Origin: Palsa-506 sp963836355
Lineage (GTDB): Bacteria; Actinomycetota; Actinomycetes; Streptosporangiales; Streptosporangiaceae
Direction: 5' to 3'
DNA length: 64,000 nt
Assembly (NCBI GenBank): GCA_963836355.1
Contig: CAWIJO010000002.1
Coordinates: 124,001-188,000, forward strand
Position numbers and translations under genes: made by a program. The notes beneath the pieces were generated by a model. That model did no database searches, was not told the origin of the DNA, and worked only from the letters and a program-made list of their open reading frames with translations. The number at the start of each line of letters is the position of its first letter. The first letter of the stretch is position 1. This document shows positions 9,299-18,567 of the stretch, piece by piece.

Positions 9299-9476
9299 CC
9301 CGAACTTCGGCCCGTGGTGGTGATGTCGATCGTGCGATCCTCGATCGTCGAGGAGGCATCGATGGCCAGCGCCTAGCGTACGTCCTCCCTCATCGGACGT
9401 CGTCGCCCGCCCCGGCATGCACCGTCATCGATCTCCGCCGCGCCGATCTCCGCCGGCGGTCTTGCGGCCGGCCCGG

Positions 9477-10286
9477 TTATCCGGCGGGCTTGCGGGCCAG
9501 CCAGACCGTACGGCTGGTGCGGACCGTCAGGTCGTCGCGGGCGGACAGGGCCGGGGCCAGGGCATCGAGTTCCGCGATGTCACCGGCACTGAGCTTGTCC
9601 TCCAGGCCGTGCCGGGCGCGGCAGAGGGTGACTATGGCGTAGCGGGTCACGGAGGCGGCCACCGGCGAGTCCGGCGGCGGCTGCAGCGCGATCACGAAGC
9701 AGCGTTCGGACTCGACCGCGAACCCGGCTTCGGCGAGCCGGGCGGGCCAGTCCTCATGCATGTGCATGCCGGCCTCGTCACGACCCCGGGCCATGGCGGT
9801 GTGGATCCGCTCCTCGAGCGCCGCGCCCGCCGGGTCGGTGAGAAAACGCGGGAACGACTCCAGCTCCGTGACCGCGAGCAGTCCCCCTGGGCGCAGCATC
9901 TGGTAGATCCGCGCGACCGCCCGTGCGGGATCGCCCATGTGGTGCAGCGAGTTGGCGGCCCACACCAGGTCAGCGGTCTTCAGGCCATCAGGCCATGCCT
10001 GATCGAGGTCGGCTTGGACGGTGCGGATCCGGTCGATGAGCCCGGACGCGCGGGCCTTGTCCTGGATGTGCTTCAGCATCTCCTCGTCGACGTCCAGCGC
10101 GATCACCTCGGCGTCCGGCAACTGCCTGGCCAGCGCCAGGGTGCCGGTGCCCGTGCCGGCACCCACGTCGATGACGCGGGCTCGTTCCGTGAGGTTTGCC
10201 GAGACCCACTCGGCTACCTCCCGGTGGTACTCGCTGAGGACCTCCGCGTCGAGGTCGAGCAGGTCAGCCGTGTGTTCGTGTGCCAT
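9477..10286 (-). CDS. class I SAM-dependent methyltransferase
   Basis: A 269-residue cytosolic enzyme transferring a methyl group from S-adenosylmethionine to an unknown acceptor. Motif I is VIDVGAGTGTGTLALA (residues about 38-53), the acidic strand II end is EVIALDVDEEML, motif III region ADLVWAANSLHHMGD, and motif IV/V LRPGGLLAVTELESFP. The Rossmann order is complete and the length is normal. It is divergently transcribed from the XRE-cupin regulator at 10335 with only 48 bases between starts, so it is probably the regulator's target. The pair is caught between two inverted IS256-type copies. A small-molecule or antibiotic-resistance role cannot be told from sequence. Confidence 0.85.
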   Translation of the reverse strand: MAHEHTADLLDLDAEVLSEYHREVAEWVSANLTERARVIDVGAGTGTGTLALARQLPDAEVIALDVDEEMLKHIQDKARASGLIDRIRTVQADLDQAWPDGLKTADLVWAANSLHHMGDPARAVARIYQMLRPGGLLAVTELESFPRFLTDPAGAALEERIHTAMARGRDEAGMHMHEDWPARLAEAGFAVESERCFVIALQPPPDSPVAASVTRYAIVTLCRARHGLEDKLSAGDIAELDALAPALSARDDLTVRTSRTVWLARKPAG

Positions 10287-10334
10287 GTCCTCGACGGTAC
10301 CGCCGGCTTGCCGTTACGGCATACACTCTTGCGT

Positions 10335-10919
10335 ATGAAGCAAGACACCGATCTGGACGCTCTTGTCCGGCAGCGCATCCGGGGTCTGCGCACGTCGCTG
10401 GGCTGGTCGCTGGACGAGCTGGCGGCCCGGAGCTACCTGAGCCCGTCCACGCTGAGCCGGATCGAGACCGGTCACCGGCGGATTGCCCTGGATCAGCTCA
10501 CGCCGATCGCGAGGGCACTCGGCACCACGCTTGACCAGCTGGTGGAGTCCGACGACGACGCCGACGTGGTGATCAGGCCGGTCCGGGACGAGGCACGCGG
10601 CATGACGACCTGGCTGCTGTCGCGGACCGGTGCGCCGCGGGGCATGACGATCGCGAAGCTGCGGGTGACCAGGAAGGTGCCCGCCAGGCTGCGCGTCCAC
10701 CCGGGCCGGGACTGGTTCACCGTCCTGTCCGGCACCATCGTGCTGCGGCTGGGCGAGCGGACGATCCTCGTCCGGGCCGGCGAGGCGGCCGAGTTCTCCA
10801 CGATGGAGCCGCATGCGTTCGGCGTGCGGGAGGAAGCCGCGGAGATCCTGTGCATCCTCGACCACGACGGCACCCGCACCCACCTGGGGCCGGGCGGCCC
10901 CTTCCCCGAGGAGGCCTGA
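10335..10919 (+). CDS. XRE-type regulator with C-terminal cupin domain
   Basis: The 194-residue product starts at ATG 10335. Residues about 11-65 form an XRE HTH (IRGLRTSLGWSLDELAARSY, LSPSTLSRIETGHRRI, LGTTLDQLVE), and residues about 100-185 form a small cupin barrel (VHPGRDWFTVLSGTIVLRLG, then AGEAAEFSTMEPHAFGV). Such proteins repress or activate a neighbouring gene in response to a small ligand bound in the cupin. It is divergent from the methyltransferase gene; the 48-base spacer plus start region has CATAC and GTATG arms separated by eight bases, overlapping the start codon, a possible autoregulatory site. The open frame extends far upstream, but that extension is antisense to the methyltransferase gene and was rejected. 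Confidence 0.85.
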   Translation: MKQDTDLDALVRQRIRGLRTSLGWSLDELAARSYLSPSTLSRIETGHRRIALDQLTPIARALGTTLDQLVESDDDADVVIRPVRDEARGMTTWLLSRTGAPRGMTIAKLRVTRKVPARLRVHPGRDWFTVLSGTIVLRLGERTILVRAGEAAEFSTMEPHAFGVREEAAEILCILDHDGTRTHLGPGGPFPEEA

Positions 10920-11416
10920 CCAGCCCCGGAGCGCCGCCGGGCTGGCCACGCTGGTTGGATGCCTGATGTCAATGACCCGCCCAAAGGATCGGGTCGCTAA
11001 AACGAACAGCTCGACCGGATCGAGCACCTGGTGACAGAGACCTGCATGCACCCGGCGGCCTGCGGCTTCTGTCAGCAGGGCACCGCATGTGCTCGCCGAG
11101 CAGGCGTCTACGGCACTGGCAGGAGCCAGAAGACACTGCCGCCGAACGCGCAGCGTGATCGACTCGCAGGTGACAACCGCGCGCGGAACCGCCGTTATCT
11201 CAAGTCAGTTTCGGGTGTCTCCGATGTAGCAAGTCGGGCCTTCGAGCTGCGTCGTGGACAGTGTTATCTCGAGCGGTGTGTACGACGCAGCCGACGCGGT
11301 GTCACGCACGTGACCTGCGCTAATCCCCTTGTCGACGCCGCTCTTTGGCCTGCTACCTTATCCCGGCCCTCGTGAGCGACATGTCTACGACGCAAAACTG
11401 CCCTCTGACCTGGACT
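10920..11416. other. no supported gene
   Basis: No recognisable coding sequence, RNA or repeat. Short frames on the plus strand have unusual composition and no domain. The stretch ends at the outer end of IS256-type copy B. Confidence 0.5.
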
Positions 11417-13010
11417 TCTCGGGGGTATCTCTCTAGGTGTGTAAGGAGTGATTAAAGGGAACCGAGCGACCAGTGGGAATGGCCGCTGTTACGGGGGGAG
11501 AACAACGGCCATGTCCATTACACGGCAAGCGCCTGGCTCGTCCGGGCTGGCGCATAGTGGTGAATCCTGTTCCGGTTCCGGGGCAGGCTGCTCCTTACGG
11601 CGGGGGAAAAACCCCTCCGTCCGGGCAGCGGCTGGCGGCGCTGCGGGAGCTGATCGATGACCGGCTGCCGGCGTGCTGCTGGAGCGCTCGCGGGATGAGG
11701 CCGGGGGCTGCGGCTGACCTGTGCGGGGTCCAGGCTGGGCGAGCTGGTCAAGGCGGTGCCGGAGCGGGCGCTGGAAGCCGGGCTGACCGCGCACCTGGGC
11801 TATCCCCGGCATGACCCGGCCGGCCATAATTCCGGCAACTCCCGCAATGGCGCGATCGGCAAGAAGGTGCAGACCGGGATCGGCCCGGTGCCGGCCGGGG
11901 TGCCCCGGGACCGGGCCGGGATGTCCGGGCCGGTGCTGGTGCGCAAGCGGTCCGGGCGGGTCGCCGGCGGCCTGGACGACATGATCATCAGCCTGTACGC
12001 GCACGGCATGTCCGTCCGCGGCATCCTGCACCACCTGCGGCAGGTGTACGGCACCGAGCTCTCGCCCGAGACCGTCTCCCGGATCACCGATGCGGTGCTG
12101 GAGGAGGTCCGGGCCTGGCAGGCCCGGCCGCTGGATCCCGTTTACGCCGTGGTGTTCCCGGCGCGATCATGGTCAAGGTCCGCGATAGCCACGTGGTGCA
12201 GAGCAAGCCCGCCTACCTCGCGGCCGGCACCGGCGCCGACGGGGAAAGCACGTGCTGGGCATCTGGCTGGCCAGGACCCCGATCCAGACCGCGACCGCCG
12301 GGGAGGGCGCCCGGTTCTGGGCCAGCATCATGGCCGGCCTGCGCAACCGCGGCGTACGCGGCATCCTCATCGCCTGCTGCGACGGCCTGAACGGGTTCGA
12401 GGACGCCATCTGCGCCGCGTTCCCGGACACGGTCGTGCAAACCTGCGTCGTCCACCTGATCCGCGACAGCCTGCGGCCGGTCGCATGCCGCGACGCCGCC
12501 GCGGTCGCCGCCGGGCTGCGCGCGATCTATACCGCCGCCGACGCCGACGCCGCGTCCGGCGCCCTGGCCGCCTTCTCGGCCTCGCCGCCCGGCCGGAAAT
12601 ACCCCCAGGCCGTCAAGGGTGTGGGAGAACGCCTGGGACCGCTTCACCCCGTTCCTGGCCTTCACCCCGCCGGTGCGAAAGCTGCTCTACACCACCAACA
12701 GCATCGTCGCTGAACTACCAGCTGCGCAAGGTCACCAAGGCCCGCGGGCACTTCCCCGGCAGCGACGCGGTCGCCAGGCTGCTGTGGCTGGCGATCACCA
12801 GCATCGAGGACAAGCGCGCCCGCGAACGAGCCGCACGACGGGCCGAAACCGGCAAGCGCAGCGACCAGCCCGCACGCCCCATCGAAGGACAACGCGTCAT
12901 GGGATGGCGCGAAGCACTCAACGAACCCGGCCTCGCCTACCCAGGACGAAGCAGGTAAGAACGGAAACCAGGGCAAAACTAAAAGATCTTTACACCTGAG
13001 GTTACAAGCT
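11417..13010 (+). mobile_element. IS256-type element, copy B (full length, frameshifted)
   Basis: The right end (GAGCTTGTAACCTCAGGTGT read on the minus strand) is the same as the end of copy A. The left end near 11417-11440 carries a diverged inverted copy with the shared AGGTGT core (TCTCTCTAGGTGTGTAAGG). The 1.59-kb length is a little long for IS256. The element is inverted relative to copy A, and the two bracket the methyltransferase/XRE-cupin pair like a composite transposon. I could not identify a convincing target-site duplication. Confidence 0.75.
11473..12999 (+). pseudogene. IS256-type (mutator) transposase, several frameshifts
   Basis: Assembled over three frames the protein reads from GQRLAALRELIDDRLP, through PERALEAGLTAHLGYPRHDP, the HGMSVRGILHHLRQVYG helix, IMVKVRDSHVVQSKPAYLAA, GIWLARTPIQTATAGEGARF, the catalytic-domain strand ILIACCDGLNGFEDAICAAF, VVQTCVVHLIRDSLRPV, and the C-terminal LWLAITSIEDKRARERAA. 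At least four frame changes are needed (near 11690, 12155, 12250, 12615 and 12710), so no intact transposase is made as the sequence stands. Some of the same frameshifts occur in copy A, meaning they predate the duplication, or both were copied by conversion. Confidence 0.75.
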
Positions 13011-13110
13011 CGACTTCTCCGAAATGGGCTTCAGATAACCGTTCTGCGCCGACTTCGGCGTGGTTCGATCAGGATGCTGAGAGTTCCAGATCTGGGCGTT
13101 CGGCGCTCCG

Positions 13111-13329
13111 TCAAGACAGCCCGGCGTGCCAGGCGGATGTTGGCGGCCAGTTGCAAGGCGCACGCGATGGCGGGAACCTGGCGCGGGCATGCGCACGGGC
13201 GGTGTCCTGGTCGTCCATCTGTGCCACCAGCCGCCGAGCCCCACAGCGGCTGGCGGTGATGCGCCACGGCAGGGCTTCTCGTTCGGCGGCGGTCAGCGGG
13301 ACCTCGAGCCCGCTGGCATAGGCGCGCAC
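13111..13329 (-). pseudogene. possible phosphotransferase C-terminal fragment
   Basis: The minus strand encodes VRAYASGLEVPLTAAEREAL followed by PWRITASRCGARRLVAQMDD. The LTAAEREALPW stretch resembles the C-terminal region of aminoglycoside/choline phosphotransferase-like (APH) proteins. Neither a catalytic loop nor an N-terminal lobe is present, and the tail reads as random sequence. It lies between IS256-type copy B and the ABC permease gene. Weak evidence; it may be noise. Confidence 0.22.
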
Positions 13330-13359
13330 CAGGGGGCTGCAGCGCCGGGACGGTCAGCC

Positions 13360-14571
13360 TCACTCCGCCCGGAGCACGGTGGCAACGGACGTCCGGGCTG
13401 CCCGCCAGCCAGGCACGATGGCGGTGAGGATGGCCAGGGCCAGCGCGGATATGACGACGACCGCTACCGTCACCATCGAGATGGCTGGCTGGGGCACGAC
13501 ATAGAGCTCGCTGGCGAACCTGGCCCACAGGAACCGGCCGGCCGCGATTCCGAGCGGGACACCGACCACCGTCCCGATCGCGACGGGTACCAGTGCCTGC
13601 CAGATCACCACGGCAACCACCTGCCTGCGGACGAATCCCAGCGTCTTCAGCAGCGCAAGATCACGGGACCGGCGCCGGGCCGAGGCCGCGAGGGTCAGGG
13701 CGAGCGCCACGACAGCCCCGGCCGCGAGCATCCCGGCCAGGACGAGCGGCGCAGTGCCCATCGTCCGGTAGTTGACGATCTCGGCTGGCCGCTGGACGGG
13801 CAGCACCTGGATGCCCTCGACCGACCGGATCCTGGATAGCCGGCCGCCGATCCGCTTGAGCCGCCGGATGGCAGCGGCGTGATCAGCGCCCTGGCGGAAG
13901 CGGACCAGGATCGTGTTCGGTCCCTGCAGCGCGCGATTGCCGATGCCGCTAGCCAGCAGATCCTGCGGCAGCACGCTGGCGGGCAGTACCGCGCCGCCAC
14001 CGAGTGACGAGTGGATCCCGTGGCCAACGCCGATGGCGGGCATCGTTGCCGTCCCCGCGACGCGCATGATCAACGTCGTCTTTCCGTTGAAGACGCGGAC
14101 CGTGCCGCCGACATGCCCGCCGACGAGGGCCAGCGTTTCCGGGCCAACCACGATCTGGGCCGGCCCGGCCAAGGCGTGACCGGCCAGGATCCGCGGGCCG
14201 ACCCGGGCGTTGGTCGTGCCGATGACCGGGACGCTGTGACGGTTGATCTCGACTGAGCCGAAGTAGGCGCCGGACCAGGCGGCGATGTCGGGGTCATGGC
14301 CCAATAGCAGGCGTGCGCGCGGCAGCGGGATGTTGCCGTAACCGCTGCCAGCGAGGATCTCGCTGTCCCAGGTCCAGCCGTACAGCGCAGGATGCGAGAC
14401 GAGGTTGCTGAGACTGGCCCCGAACGCCAGTGATCCGACCAGGATGACCAGTGCCACGACCGTGCCGGAAATGCTGGGCCGCGCGGGCCGGGGGTCGCGT
14501 CCCGAACCTGGCTCGAACGCGAAACCGATCCCTGCGGTTGCTGTGGCCGGAAGGATCAGTGGTGCCGTCAT
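13360..14571 (-). CDS. FtsX-like ABC permease, C-terminal half
   Basis: A 403-residue product with a TM near residues 36-58, a long extracytoplasmic domain (about 60-265) and three C-terminal TM helices (about 270-300, 320-345, 365-390). The cytoplasmic loop SARRRSRDLALLKTLGFVRR is the FtsX/MacB-type signature contacting the ATPase. It begins at an ATG overlapping (ATGA) the stop of the preceding frame, and its first residues (TATAGIGFAFEPGSGRDP) match the middle of typical single-chain permeases of about 850 residues. It is therefore probably the second half of one permease, split by a frameshift, although translational coupling of two half-permeases is possible. No ATPase gene is adjacent. 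Confidence 0.7.
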   Translation of the reverse strand: MTAPLILPATATAGIGFAFEPGSGRDPRPARPSISGTVVALVILVGSLAFGASLSNLVSHPALYGWTWDSEILAGSGYGNIPLPRARLLLGHDPDIAAWSGAYFGSVEINRHSVPVIGTTNARVGPRILAGHALAGPAQIVVGPETLALVGGHVGGTVRVFNGKTTLIMRVAGTATMPAIGVGHGIHSSLGGGAVLPASVLPQDLLASGIGNRALQGPNTILVRFRQGADHAAAIRRLKRIGGRLSRIRSVEGIQVLPVQRPAEIVNYRTMGTAPLVLAGMLAAGAVVALALTLAASARRRSRDLALLKTLGFVRRQVVAVVIWQALVPVAIGTVVGVPLGIAAGRFLWARFASELYVVPQPAISMVTVAVVVISALALAILTAIVPGWRAARTSVATVLRAE

Positions 14572-15920
14572 TGCCGCCGCGGCCGGCCGCGGGCGGCCGC
14601 GCCGCGCCGCTGGGAGCGTGCTGAGACTTCGGCATGGGCCAGCACAGCCGTGGCGGCGGACAGGGCGAGCAGGAAGAACGTCGCGCCCGCGCCGAGGACA
14701 GTCCAGTCGAACGACACGCCGGGATCGGGCTCGAGCCGGTGCAATTGCCCCAGCGGGGCCAGCGGCGAGGCAGCCACCGCCACCGCCACCGCCAGCAGCG
14801 CTCCGGCAGCGACTGCGCCAATAATGCCGATGGAAGCGTCCAGGGTGATGGCGAACGGGCTGGCACCCACCGCCCGCAGAATGCCGCGCGCGTCACGGCC
14901 ACTGAGAATTTTGCGGCGGATCGCCTGCAGGGCCAGCACGAGCGCAGCGAGCGCCGCGATGAGGCCGAACATGCCGGCGGCGACGGACTCGGGCCGGACC
15001 GCCCGCTCGCCCTGGCCCTCGACGACCGATGTGACCCGGAAGACTGCCGGGGTTCCCGGCGGAAGCAGCTTGGTGACCTCCCGTTGCACCGGTGCCACAT
15101 CGCGGTCGCCGCGGGCCAGCCGCAGGCCGGTCCAGAGGTAGGCGGCACAGCAGCGAAGTTCCCGCCTGGTGAGCGCGGGTGTTGCCAGTAGCCGGTAGAT
15201 CCGGTCGATGTCATCCTGGACGACCTCGTCGGTGAACACGCCAATGCCGGTAATCGTGAGCCGGACGCGGTGCACCGGCTGCCTGGTCATGGGATTGAAG
15301 CCCGGGTCGCTTGCCTGCCGTCCCGAGTAGAGGTTGACGGTGAGCGACTGGCCGATGCGCAGGCCGAAGCGGCGGGCCGTCTGCTCGCTGATGACCATCT
15401 CGCCCGGCCGCCTGGGGTCGGCACGCCGGCCACCGGTGATGATGACGCGGTCCTGGTCGAAGTAGAGGCCGTCGAGCGAGCCGACGAGCTCCACCAGATG
15501 GTTGAAGGACGTCTGCGGATCGGCGAAACCGGATGGCAGGGCGCGCAGGCCGTTGAGGGCTACATACGATTCGGCCCACCGCACCCGCGGCAGATCCGAG
15601 ATCTGGTCGACCACACGGGCGCTGTACCCGCCGGGATCCACATCGAGGTCGGACGCGTTACTGGCGGCGAGGATCCGCGGGAAGGCTGACTGAGTCCGGC
15701 GGGCAGCGGCCACGCTGGCCATGGCCACCCCGCCGACCAGCCCTACGATCAATGCGATCGCCACGTACCCGGCCCAGTCCCGGCGGAACGCGGCGCGCAG
15801 CAGGTACCAGGCAGGCCGCGACGCCGACGGAGTCACCGGCGTGCCTGAATTCCCATCGGCCGCACCAGGAACCGTCGCATCACGGGCCCGGAACTGGCGC
15901 GCCGACCCTGCGCACAGCAA
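14568..15920 (-). CDS. FtsX-like ABC permease, N-terminal half
   Basis: A 450-residue product with a first TM at about residues 50-75 (GYVAIALIVGLVGGVAMASVA), a large extracytoplasmic MacB-PCD-like domain (about 80-310), and three TM segments near 318-345, 368-395 and 415-440. The FtsX loop RRKILSGRDARGILRAVGAS is present. The reading frame ends RSQRRGAAARGRPRRQ at 14568, exactly overlapping the start of the C-terminal half. The actual start may be downstream, for example GTG at 15836 giving VTPSASRPAWYLLRAAFRR, since the first 28 residues look non-native. Likely role: export or envelope-linked transport, substrate unknown. Confidence 0.7.
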   Translation of the reverse strand: MLCAGSARQFRARDATVPGAADGNSGTPVTPSASRPAWYLLRAAFRRDWAGYVAIALIVGLVGGVAMASVAAARRTQSAFPRILAASNASDLDVDPGGYSARVVDQISDLPRVRWAESYVALNGLRALPSGFADPQTSFNHLVELVGSLDGLYFDQDRVIITGGRRADPRRPGEMVISEQTARRFGLRIGQSLTVNLYSGRQASDPGFNPMTRQPVHRVRLTITGIGVFTDEVVQDDIDRIYRLLATPALTRRELRCCAAYLWTGLRLARGDRDVAPVQREVTKLLPPGTPAVFRVTSVVEGQGERAVRPESVAAGMFGLIAALAALVLALQAIRRKILSGRDARGILRAVGASPFAITLDASIGIIGAVAAGALLAVAVAVAASPLAPLGQLHRLEPDPGVSFDWTVLGAGATFFLLALSAATAVLAHAEVSARSQRRGAAARGRPRRQ

Positions 15921-16697
15921 CGCCGCGCCGAGCCCGGTGACTGTCCCTGTCCCGCCGTGCCCCCGCCATGGCCCGCAGCGGCCAGCCGTGATGCGCCCAC
16001 TGCCACGCCGCGGCCTTGCCCCGGCGCCAGCCGCGGATCCGTTTCATCATCAGGCCGTTATCTCACGGATCCGCCGCCCCCACCAGGACACAGCCACGAA
16101 GCCGCATGGTGATGCCAGCTACACCAGCCAGCGGCCGCGACAGCAGCTGCGGTTCGGTCAGCAGCCCCCCAAACGTGTAGGTGCCGTGGCGGGCCGCTGC
16201 GACCGTGATTAGCGCGGATTTCCACGCAGGCAGTTAAGGCAACTTTCAGCCAGGGATTCGCACGAGTTCAAGGTCAGGCGCGTAACAGACATGCAGGAAT
16301 GCGCGGTGATCGCAGTCAGGCGCCGGGCCAGGCAGGGGGCGATCCCGCTGCGCAGGTGCCCTGCCGCGCTCGTTATCGAACTGTGCCCGCCACGCTGAGC
16401 TGACAGCCAGCGACAAAGAGCGAGAGCAACCAGGTATGCAACGCATGATAACGGTCGAATCCGGACGGGATCGATGGCGGCGGTCCTGAGCACCCAGAAA
16501 CGATCAGCGATGCCATGGCAGCGAGATCGCAGCAACGACAGCAGGTGGCTCCATGCCAGTCCGAACGGCTGACCTGGGCGGACCCGCCGCGAGCGACTGC
16601 GAGACCATCCGGGGGCAGGGCCGAATGAGCTGCGTGGAAATCGGCGTTAGACACGACCTTCGCCTTACTTCTCGACGCGCAGGCCAACCGTTCACGA
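15921..16697. other. no supported gene
   Basis: Between the permease and the decayed hydrolase I see no domain-bearing frame on either strand, no RNA gene and no obvious repeat. The upstream region of the permease lacks the ATPase gene that usually accompanies it. Confidence 0.5.
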
Positions 16698-17928
16698 TCA
16701 TTGCGGGACCAGCATGGCCGACCGCATTGCGGACCAAACGAGGTGTGCGATCTCGGGATGGCATATGTCGCTGTGCGCACCCGACGGTCCACTGCCGTGG
16801 GCGATGACCGGGCTGCACTCGACGTTGTAGACGACGCCGCGGCGCAAGTCGTACGGCTCGTTGAGTCCACGGGCGGTAAGGTCCTCCACCGCAGGCAGGG
16901 CCCACGTGCGCCGAACGTACCAATGCCGCCATACTTCGGCAGTTCACCAGGCGCGAACTCCACCTGCCGAGCGACCCCGGCGCCGAGCGGATAGAACGAC
17001 CCAACCGCCCGATCATGTATCGACATGGTCGCCACGACGGCCCGCGCACGAGCCGGTCGGACACGAGCCGGTGGAAGTAGCCTCTGCGCTCCGGGAGCAT
17101 CGGGATCCGGGAGCAGTACGACCACAGCGATAGCGCGCCCTGCACCAAAGTGAGCGAGTCGACGCGGGCCGATTGCGGACCCGGTGCACCTGCCACGCAG
17201 GCCGACACGACGATGCAACCGAAGCTGTGACCCATCAGGTGAAAACGCACTGGCCGGTCGGCTGGGGCGCTCACCTGCAGCCGGCGCAGTAGCGCCGCTG
17301 CTCCAGTCTCTCCGAACTGGCAGGCGCGCCGCTTCATCTGCCAGAACGTCAGTGTCCGCATTGGCGCGAGCGCGCCGCCCAGGAATTGACCTGCGCCGTA
17401 TGGCGTGAGCTGCTCCTCCAGCTGCGCCGCCTGTTAGGTCGCCTCCGCGTCGAACGGTTCACGATCGGCCCCCGGTTCGGCACCGCTTCCGAGCGCCGAC
17501 AGGCCGGTCTCCCGGTCGAGGGCCTCGTAGGCCGCGCGGACCACGGGAGGAAGCGTCGTCGGCGCGATGTCGAGGAGGGCTGCCTCGACGATGGTCCGGA
17601 TCGCCGCGCGGGCAGCCGGCGTGTCGGCCAGCCGGGATGCGTAGTCATCCACCAGCTGGTCGACGGCCGCGCTGCCTCAGGAGTCGACGCGACGCCGACC
17701 GCGAATGAGGAGCCGGTGACCTCCTCGTCGCCCAGGCCTTGCTGGGCCAGTGCAACCCGACGATAGCGGGCGGCACCCGGGCACCGTCGTCGCCACGGCC
17801 TCCCGGTCGTCTGCGCAAGCGAGCATGGTACCGATCCAGCGCTCATACTGGCCGCGCGCAGCCGGGACGTCGCCGTTCCACCCATGGCTGAGGATGACCA
17901 CATCTGTGACTGGTTCTTCCGCCACCAC
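16698..17928 (-). pseudogene. decayed alpha/beta-hydrolase protein
   Basis: Fragments in three frames follow the order of one protein: DVVILSHGWNGDVPAARGQY (oxyanion strand HGW), then DDYASRLADTPAARAAIRTI and LPPVVRAAYEALDRETGLSA, then FWQMKRRACQFGETGAAALL with the nucleophile elbow LMGHSFGCIVVSAC, then FYPLGAGVARQVEFAPGELP, and a C-terminal segment ending HPEIAHLVWSAMRSAMLVPQ with the His-box region SDICHPE. At least three frame changes and one stop interrupt it. The catalytic motif GHSFG is intact but the protein cannot be made whole. The substrate is unknown. Confidence 0.65.
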
Positions 17929-18163
17929 CGTACTGACCTCGTCACTGAGGCGCGGACGAATGCGGCGTCCCGGTGCTACGCGAGGCTTCGCATAGCCCGG
18001 CCATCGCCAAGGTCATCAGCAACCTTGGCTCCCCGTCTGGCTCCCTAACGAGCATCTCGAGCTCCGAAAGACAGTGGGTCAACGACAGAACTCGCTGACT
18101 GGCGGGTTTGGCTGGTGTCGGGTGTGGTGATCCCGTGCTGGGTGGTGTGATCTCCCGGTGTTT

Positions 18164-18511
18164 TCAGGTGGTTGTGGTGTCTTTGGCCAAGATGAGTTCG
18201 GCGGCCTGGGCGGAGATGGCTTGCATCTCGGCGACGAGGTGGCGCAGTTCGCGCTGGTTGGCGGTCCATTCGGCGTAGCGGGCGGCCTGGTCGCTGGTCA
18301 GCCGGCGGGTGGTGGTCTTGCCGGCGATCTTGCGGGTGAGCTGGTAGTAGGGGCCGTGCGGGCGGGGCGGGTCTGCCTGGCAGCGGCAGCCGGGCTTGCC
18401 GCAGTAGGTGTAGCGGCGGGCCAGGCTGCCCGGGCTGATGAAGCCGGGCCCGGCGAGGCGGGCGGCCAGGTCCCGGTAGCGCCGGGTGAGCTGGTCGAGA
18501 TCGTCGGCCAT
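18164..18511 (-). CDS. DUF6788-like transposon-associated protein
   Basis: Starting at ATG 18511 behind AAGGATAAG, the 115-residue product reads MADDLDQLTRRYRDLAARLA, a conserved Cys block (RRYTYCGKPGCRCQADPPRP), HGPYYQLTRKIAGKTTTRRL, and a helical tail with RELRHLVAEMQAISAQAAEL. This is the same family as the 1768 gene: CGKPxCxC followed by HGPYY. It is divergent from the recombinase-like gene at 18568, and both lie within the inverted ends. The open frame reaches upstream to 18736, but that extension is antisense to the divergent gene. The Cys pattern suggests zinc binding; no function is known to me. Confidence 0.75.
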   Translation of the reverse strand: MADDLDQLTRRYRDLAARLAGPGFISPGSLARRYTYCGKPGCRCQADPPRPHGPYYQLTRKIAGKTTTRRLTSDQAARYAEWTANQRELRHLVAEMQAISAQAAELILAKDTTTT

Positions 18512-18567
18512 GATCTTATCCTTGCCGCCGGCGGGCGTGTCTTCCACCATCCCGGGCCGGACAGTAT

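Noticed and set aside
9417..10334. Long N-terminal extension of the XRE-cupin gene
   Set aside because: It is antisense to the methyltransferase gene; ATG 10335 gives a normal HTH start.
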